NCBI GenBank assembly: GCA_001873755.1
Contig: MNZT01000119.1
Coordinates: 1-10,079 of the forward strand
Origin: Candidatus Wirthbacteria bacterium CG2_30_54_11
Lineage (GTDB): Bacteria; Patescibacteriota; CG2-30-54-11
Length of the DNA stretch: 10,079 nucleotides
Direction: 5' to 3'
This document shows, piece after piece, positions 6,607 to 10,079 of this stretch. Made by a program: the position numbers and the translations under genes. The notes under the pieces are model-generated. The model searched no databases. It was not told the origin of the DNA and saw nothing but the letters and a program-made list of their open reading frames with translations. The number at the start of each line of letters is the position of its first letter. Position 1 is the stretch's first letter.

Positions 6607-7657
6607 ATGTTCCTACCCCGACATAGATGATGTCGGGATCAATGGCATCGACGACGATCTGGGTAATGGTCTGTGGGATCTTGAGTTTCTTGATATCCCA
6701 GCTCGTACCGTGGTTGTAGGTGATGTACAGTGTGTCTCGGCTGGAAAAATACAGGATGTCTGGATCGGCAGGATGGAAGGCCATCGCCTTCAGGTCAGGG
6801 TGCTCGACAGGCAGGTAGGTGCTGAGGATATTCCAAGTCACTCCAGCATCAGTACTGAAGTAGGCGCCGTCTTTGGAGGCGACATAGATCGAATCGGGAT
6901 TGAGCGGACTGATGGCAAATGTATTGAGTTTGACATCCATGGTATCCGGCATGGCTTTGATCCAGGTCCTGCCTCCATCGGAGCTTCGCATCAGCCCGGC
7001 CGATTGATCGAATACAAAGAAGACATCAGGGTTGTTGGGATGGATCGCAAGGTTTACGGGATTCCCCTGGAACCAGTGCAGTGCCTGCCAGGTCTCTCCT
7101 GCGTCCGTGGACTTGAGGAAGGCCCGGGAAGTGCTGGTGGCGAAAAGGGTCTTGGAATCCTTTGGGTGGACAATAATGGCAGTGACTGAGGTATTATTCA
7201 GCAGATCAGAGTACAGGCGTTTCCACTGTCCGCCACCATTGATCCCGCGGACGATACGCCCGAGTCCATCGAAATTTCCTACGAGATAAATGGTGTTCGT
7301 GTCCTGAGGGTCGAATACTATCCTCTCAATTCTGGCATACCCGGTCGCCGGGAGACCGGTATTGATCTGCTGCCAGTAATTGCCGCTGTTCCAGCTACGG
7401 AATATCCCTACGGTCTCGCTGCCCCAGAACAGCACGGTATGAACTTTTGGATCCGGGACCATCACGACCGTATTGTCGATCGGCAGTCCTGTGCCGCTGG
7501 CTGGATCAGTCAGGTACTGCCAGGTTGATCCATTATCGACGGACTTGTAGATGCCGTTCGTCGGTGGAGCCGGAGGATTGCTCCTGATCGGCTGCAGCTG
7601 GCAGCCGCTGAGGAGCAGGATCAGGGAGAAGGAAATGAGAATCGTGCGTTTGGACAT
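6605..7657 (-). CDS. Secreted beta-propeller lipoprotein with Asp-box (BNR/sortilin-like) repeats
   Basis: The 350-residue protein begins with a lipoprotein signal peptide: K3/R4, a hydrophobic stretch and lipobox LLSGC with lipidated C19. A Pro-rich tether (24-33) follows, then a repeat domain over the rest. Seven Asp-box-like motifs occur about 40-50 residues apart: SVDNGSTW (39-46), SWNSGNYW (88-95), GINGGGQW (138-145), STDAGETW (183-190), SSDGGRTW (225-232), STDAGVTW (268-275) and TYNHGTSW (313-320). Between them is a second repeat of the type HPxxPDxxY (for example HPNNPDVFFV and HPADPDILYF). This pattern forms beta-propellers of the sialidase/sortilin/YCF48 kind, but no sialidase catalytic residues can be claimed, so the function is unknown. 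Binding or scaffold roles in the envelope are plausible. It is the first gene of the run leading into ybeY. The ribosome site at ATG 7657 is poor. It ends with TAA at 6605. Confidence 0.9.
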   Translation of the reverse strand: MSKRTILISFSLILLLSGCQLQPIRSNPPAPPTNGIYKSVDNGSTWQYLTDPASGTGLPIDNTVVMVPDPKVHTVLFWGSETVGIFRSWNSGNYWQQINTGLPATGYARIERIVFDPQDTNTIYLVGNFDGLGRIVRGINGGGQWKRLYSDLLNNTSVTAIIVHPKDSKTLFATSTSRAFLKSTDAGETWQALHWFQGNPVNLAIHPNNPDVFFVFDQSAGLMRSSDGGRTWIKAMPDTMDVKLNTFAISPLNPDSIYVASKDGAYFSTDAGVTWNILSTYLPVEHPDLKAMAFHPADPDILYFSSRDTLYITYNHGTSWDIKKLKIPQTITQIVVDAIDPDIIYVGVGT

Positions 7658-7680
7658 ACGGCGCTTGTTTAGTTGCTACA

Positions 7681-7698
7681 TATCCAGTCTATAGGATA
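7681..7698. repeat. Short inverted repeat over the predicted -10 element
   Basis: TATCC and GGATA form perfect 5-base arms separated by 8 bases that contain the predicted -10 hexamer. It could be a repressor site, or it could be chance, because the arms are short. Confidence 0.25.
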
Positions 7699-7715
7699 AG
7701 GCCTCTTACTGTAAA
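7688..7715 (-). promoter_or_regulatory. Probable promoter of the lipoprotein-ybeY-dgkA-pth-mfd operon
   Basis: In the 66-base gap after the methyltransferase gene, the minus strand carries TTTACA (5 of 6 to TTGACA, 7710-7715), a 16-base spacer and TATAGA (4 of 6 to TATAAT, 7688-7693). The start of transcription would fall near 7681, about 24 bases before the ATG at 7657. An inverted repeat overlaps the -10. No intrinsic terminator is visible in the gap, so readthrough from upstream may add to expression. This is a motif match only. Confidence 0.4.
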
Positions 7716-7723
7716 GTCTGCTG

Positions 7724-8902
7724 CTAACGTTTCTGCAGCAGCAGACCCTTCAAATAATGGCCTTCCGGAAAACTGAGCAGCACCGGATGATCGCCGGATT
7801 GGGAGAGACGCATGGCTCTGTTCATCTGGATGCCAGATTCAACACTGGCTTCCCAGACCACCTGGTCGAACAGCGTGCTGTCCATGGCTTCCGAACAGGA
7901 AAAGGTCGCGAGCCTGCCATGGTCACAGAGGATATTCATGGCAATACGGTTCAGATCCTTGTAGGCGCGGGCAGCCGGGATGAGATCCCGACGCGACGAG
8001 GCTAGTTTGGGCGGATCCAGGATGATGAGGTCGAATTGCCTGCCTTCTTTTTCATAAGTTCTCAGCTGTTCAAAAACATCTGCTCTGATGTTTTCAGCCA
8101 CTGACAGCGCATTGAGGCTCATGTTCTTTTCCGCCATGGCGAGAGCTCCGGCAGAAGTGTCGATATTGGTCACCTCTCGCGCGCCTGCGGCAGAGGCGAA
8201 CACGCCAAATGCTCCGGTGAAAGAAAAGCAGTTGAGCACCGTTTTCCCCATCGCAATTTCTGCGATGATTTTCCAGTTGACTGCCTGGTCCAGATAGAAA
8301 CCTGTTTTCTGGCCATGGAGACTGTCGACGAGGAACCGGTGCCCCTGGATCATGATTTCGAGAGTATCCGGAGGCTGGACCCCGGCCAGAACGCCGTAAG
8401 CTGGCGCCAGACCTTCTTTTTTCCGGTTTGTTCCTTCACTTCTTTCATAGATGCCCTTTGGCTTCAGGTGTTGTTGCAGGGTCTGGATCACTGTCTTTCT
8501 GAGGCGATCCATCCCCAGGGTCAAAAACTGGACTATGAGGAAATCGCCATACTGATCTGCGATGAGCCCCGGCAGACCGTCTCCTTCGCTGAAGATCAGC
8601 CGGCAGGAATCGGAGTCGCCGGTGAGGATCTCCTGCCGCATGTCTATCGCACTGAGTATTCGTGCCGAAACAAGTTCTTCGATGTCGGTTGTTTCTACAC
8701 CCCAGTCAAGCACCCTGACCGCTATGCTGCTTTTGGAGTTGTAATATCCTGTCGCGAGAGTACCACCACGATGCGAGAGGATGGTCACGATTTCGCCATC
8801 TTTCGTTCCTCGGGATACCGAGCGGATGGCCCCGGAAAATATCCAGGGATGATACCTCTGGGTGGGTTTTTCTCTCCCTGATTTCAGCGTGATGGTGTTC
8901 AT
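7724..8902 (-). CDS. rlmI: RlmI-type class I SAM-dependent 23S rRNA (cytosine-C5) methyltransferase
   Basis: The family transfers a methyl group from S-adenosylmethionine to a cytosine in 23S rRNA (C1962 in E. coli). The 392 residues match RlmI (396). An N-terminal PUA RNA-binding domain has HPWIFSGAI (18-26). The linker domain has SEGDGLPGLIAD (105-116). The Rossmann methyltransferase domain has GQKTGFYLDQ (197-206), the SAM-binding loop LNCFSFTGAFGVFA (223-236), motif IV DPPKLA (296-301) and motif VI SCS (335-337) with the likely nucleophile C336. The end DHPVLLSFPEGHYLKGLLLQ is typical of the family. ATG 8902 overlaps the upstream TGA by four bases (ATGA) and is preceded by a strong AGGGGG site. 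The stop is TAG at 7724. The family call is sure; the exact target base, and hence the symbol, is inferred. Confidence 0.92.
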   Translation of the reverse strand: MNTITLKSGREKPTQRYHPWIFSGAIRSVSRGTKDGEIVTILSHRGGTLATGYYNSKSSIAVRVLDWGVETTDIEELVSARILSAIDMRQEILTGDSDSCRLIFSEGDGLPGLIADQYGDFLIVQFLTLGMDRLRKTVIQTLQQHLKPKGIYERSEGTNRKKEGLAPAYGVLAGVQPPDTLEIMIQGHRFLVDSLHGQKTGFYLDQAVNWKIIAEIAMGKTVLNCFSFTGAFGVFASAAGAREVTNIDTSAGALAMAEKNMSLNALSVAENIRADVFEQLRTYEKEGRQFDLIILDPPKLASSRRDLIPAARAYKDLNRIAMNILCDHGRLATFSCSEAMDSTLFDQVVWEASVESGIQMNRAMRLSQSGDHPVLLSFPEGHYLKGLLLQKR

Positions 8903-10079
8903 TGTTCCCCCTGGTTAAAAATCGTATTCAGCTGCGTGAGGTATCTGAGGGCGGTCTGATTGTCCGGTTCCAGAGCCAGCGCCTGGGTCAGGTGGCCGTA
9001 TGAGAGATCATAGCGGCCATGGTCAAAATAGAAAATTCCGAGATTCAGGTGGCCTGAGAGCAGATCTGGTTTCAGTTCGACGGTTTTGAGGAGAGACTGC
9101 TCCGCTTCGCTGACTTTGGCTTCTGCCACCTGCGAGAGGCCCAGCAGTTCATACGCCATGACATTGGTTGGCTCCAGAGCGGCCGCTTCGCTGGCGTGCT
9201 GCCCGGCAAATGCATTGAGCGCAGGATAGTATTTTCCGAGGTCATAGTACCCTCTTGCATAGGTCAGATGGGTGTCCACCTGCCAGGGATTGGAGGTCAG
9301 TGCCCGGTCGAGATTGCTCGACGCGTTCAGGATCGACTGTTCGACGATATCGCTTCCTTCCCGGTTCGTTTTCCCGGCTTCCGACACCGCAAGACGGAAA
9401 AAGGCATCGCCAAACTCTCGGTAATATCGTTCTTCGTAGGGGAAGATGTTGATCGCATCTTCGATAAGCGCGGTAGCTTGGGAGTAGTTCTCCTGGTGGA
9501 TCATGGCTTTATAGCCTGCCGTGAAAATGCCGTCGGCGATCACGAAGCGCCAGACAAAGACGAGGAAGACAATCACCAGGGAACAGATCACCGCCAGGAC
9601 GGTCAGGATCGCTGCTCCGGATGATCTTGCAGCCGGCAGAGTGAGGACTTTTCTGGGATCGTGGGACGTAAGATAGCCCAGCAGGAGGAAGAACATGGCT
9701 AGAGTGGTCGTCGAACTGAAGCTGAAAAAGACGTGCACCGCAAAGGCAGCCAGAGAGGCAGCGACGAAAGGCTTGAGCTCGTTTTCCTGCGGTTCTGTGG
9801 CAGCTCTCGATCCCGGGAAAAGAGCACGCAGTGCCCCGGCCCAAATGAGCAAATACAGCAGGAAACCTACCAGGCCGGTCGTTACCAACAGGTTCAGAAA
9901 TTCATTATGCGCCCGGTCGAACCTGAGCTCCCATTGGGGAAAGGTATTCAGTGAGGCCGGCCTAGATCCGCTGAAGGCATACTGGAAGGTTTCCGGTCCG
10001 GTGCCCAGGACCGGGGCGGTCAGGAACATGCCCGGAACCGTTTTCCAGACCTCCAGCCGCAGAGAGACCGTGTTCGTCT
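8899..10079 (-). CDS. O-antigen ligase/polymerase-like membrane protein with C-terminal TPR repeats (5' end outside window)
   Basis: The frame stays open to the right edge of the window, so the N-terminal membrane part is missing; 392 residues are visible (numbered from 10077). The residues just before the ATG at 10029 read RLEVWKTVPGMFLTAPVLGTGPETF, continuing a typical Wzy/WaaL-family segment, so that ATG is internal. The family signature RAHNEFLNLLVTTGLVGFLL lies at about 55-74 and the adjoining helix runs to ~87. Further membrane segments lie at ~104-136 and ~155-181. After them comes an alpha-helical domain with tetratricopeptide repeats, clearest at ~306-338 (AYELLGLSQVAEAKVSEAEQ) and ~339-372 (LNLGIFYFDHGRYDLSYGHL). 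Such proteins join or polymerise glycans on undecaprenyl carriers outside the membrane, or glycosylate proteins; the substrate here is unknown. It ends with TGA overlapping the rlmI start. Confidence 0.88.
   Translation of the reverse strand, partial: TNTVSLRLEVWKTVPGMFLTAPVLGTGPETFQYAFSGSRPASLNTFPQWELRFDRAHNEFLNLLVTTGLVGFLLYLLIWAGALRALFPGSRAATEPQENELKPFVAASLAAFAVHVFFSFSSTTTLAMFFLLLGYLTSHDPRKVLTLPAARSSGAAILTVLAVICSLVIVFLVFVWRFVIADGIFTAGYKAMIHQENYSQATALIEDAINIFPYEERYYREFGDAFFRLAVSEAGKTNREGSDIVEQSILNASSNLDRALTSNPWQVDTHLTYARGYYDLGKYYPALNAFAGQHASEAAALEPTNVMAYELLGLSQVAEAKVSEAEQSLLKTVELKPDLLSGHLNLGIFYFDHGRYDLSYGHLTQALALEPDNQTALRYLTQLNTIFNQGEQ

Noticed and set aside
6605..7657. Sialidase (neuraminidase) assignment for the Asp-box protein
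   Set aside because: Asp boxes alone are structural. The arginine triad and other catalytic residues of sialidases cannot be recognised, so only a beta-propeller call is supported.
8899..10029. ATG at 10029 as the real start of the O-antigen ligase-like gene
   Set aside because: The frame continues upstream to the window edge with family-like sequence (RLEVWKTVPG), and the protein would otherwise lack most of its membrane helices.
1..10079. CRISPR arrays, tRNA or rRNA genes, transposons, defence islands
   Set aside because: There are no regularly spaced repeats, no RNA gene signatures and no transposase or nuclease defence motifs. Coding genes on one strand account for nearly every base.

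Overview
This window is a gene-dense bacterial region of roughly even GC content. All seven genes read on the minus strand, so transcription runs from high to low coordinates. No intergenic gap exceeds about 66 bases, and I see no tRNA, rRNA, CRISPR array, insertion sequence or phage gene. TGA, TAA and TAG all serve as stops and no gene has an in-frame TGA, so a recoded-TGA lineage is excluded. Uncultivated bacteria of the Patescibacteria/Parcubacteria type would fit: the gene content is compact, ybeY and a dgkA-type kinase are adjacent, and there are an O-antigen-ligase-like TPR protein, an Asp-box beta-propeller lipoprotein and a CAP/Ig-like surface protein. That placement is an inference from gene style and is not firm; pth-mfd adjacency is also common in Firmicutes.

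In order of transcription, positions 10079 to 8899 hold the 3' part of a polytopic O-antigen ligase/polymerase-like protein with a TPR tail; its start lies outside the window. Its stop overlaps by 4 bases (ATGA) the start of an RlmI-type 23S rRNA cytosine methyltransferase (8902 to 7724). A 66-base spacer with a plausible sigma-70-type promoter follows.

Positions 7657 to 1889 hold a tightly packed five-gene run: a secreted Asp-box (BNR/sortilin-like) beta-propeller lipoprotein, ybeY (rRNA maturation endonuclease), dgkA (diacylglycerol/undecaprenol kinase), pth (peptidyl-tRNA hydrolase) and mfd (transcription-repair coupling factor). The junctions are an 11-base gap, a 1-base overlap, a 4-base overlap and a 9-base gap, which strongly suggests one transcript with translational coupling. 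Three of the products deal with ribosome quality, peptidyl-tRNA recycling and stalled RNA polymerase; one recycles a membrane lipid; the first is an envelope protein of unknown role.

After a 61-base spacer containing a possible extended -10 promoter, the last gene (1827 to 1, running off the left edge) encodes a membrane-anchored surface protein. It has a Pro-rich cytoplasmic N-terminus, three transmembrane helices, three Ig-like (SbsA/Big_5-like) domains and a C-terminal CAP/SCP (YkwD-like) domain whose usual second histidine motif appears to be missing.

I did not find a clearly new defence, mobile or RNA system. The most distinctive items are the CAP/Ig protein, the beta-propeller lipoprotein heading a housekeeping operon, and an Asn-to-Lys change in Pth.
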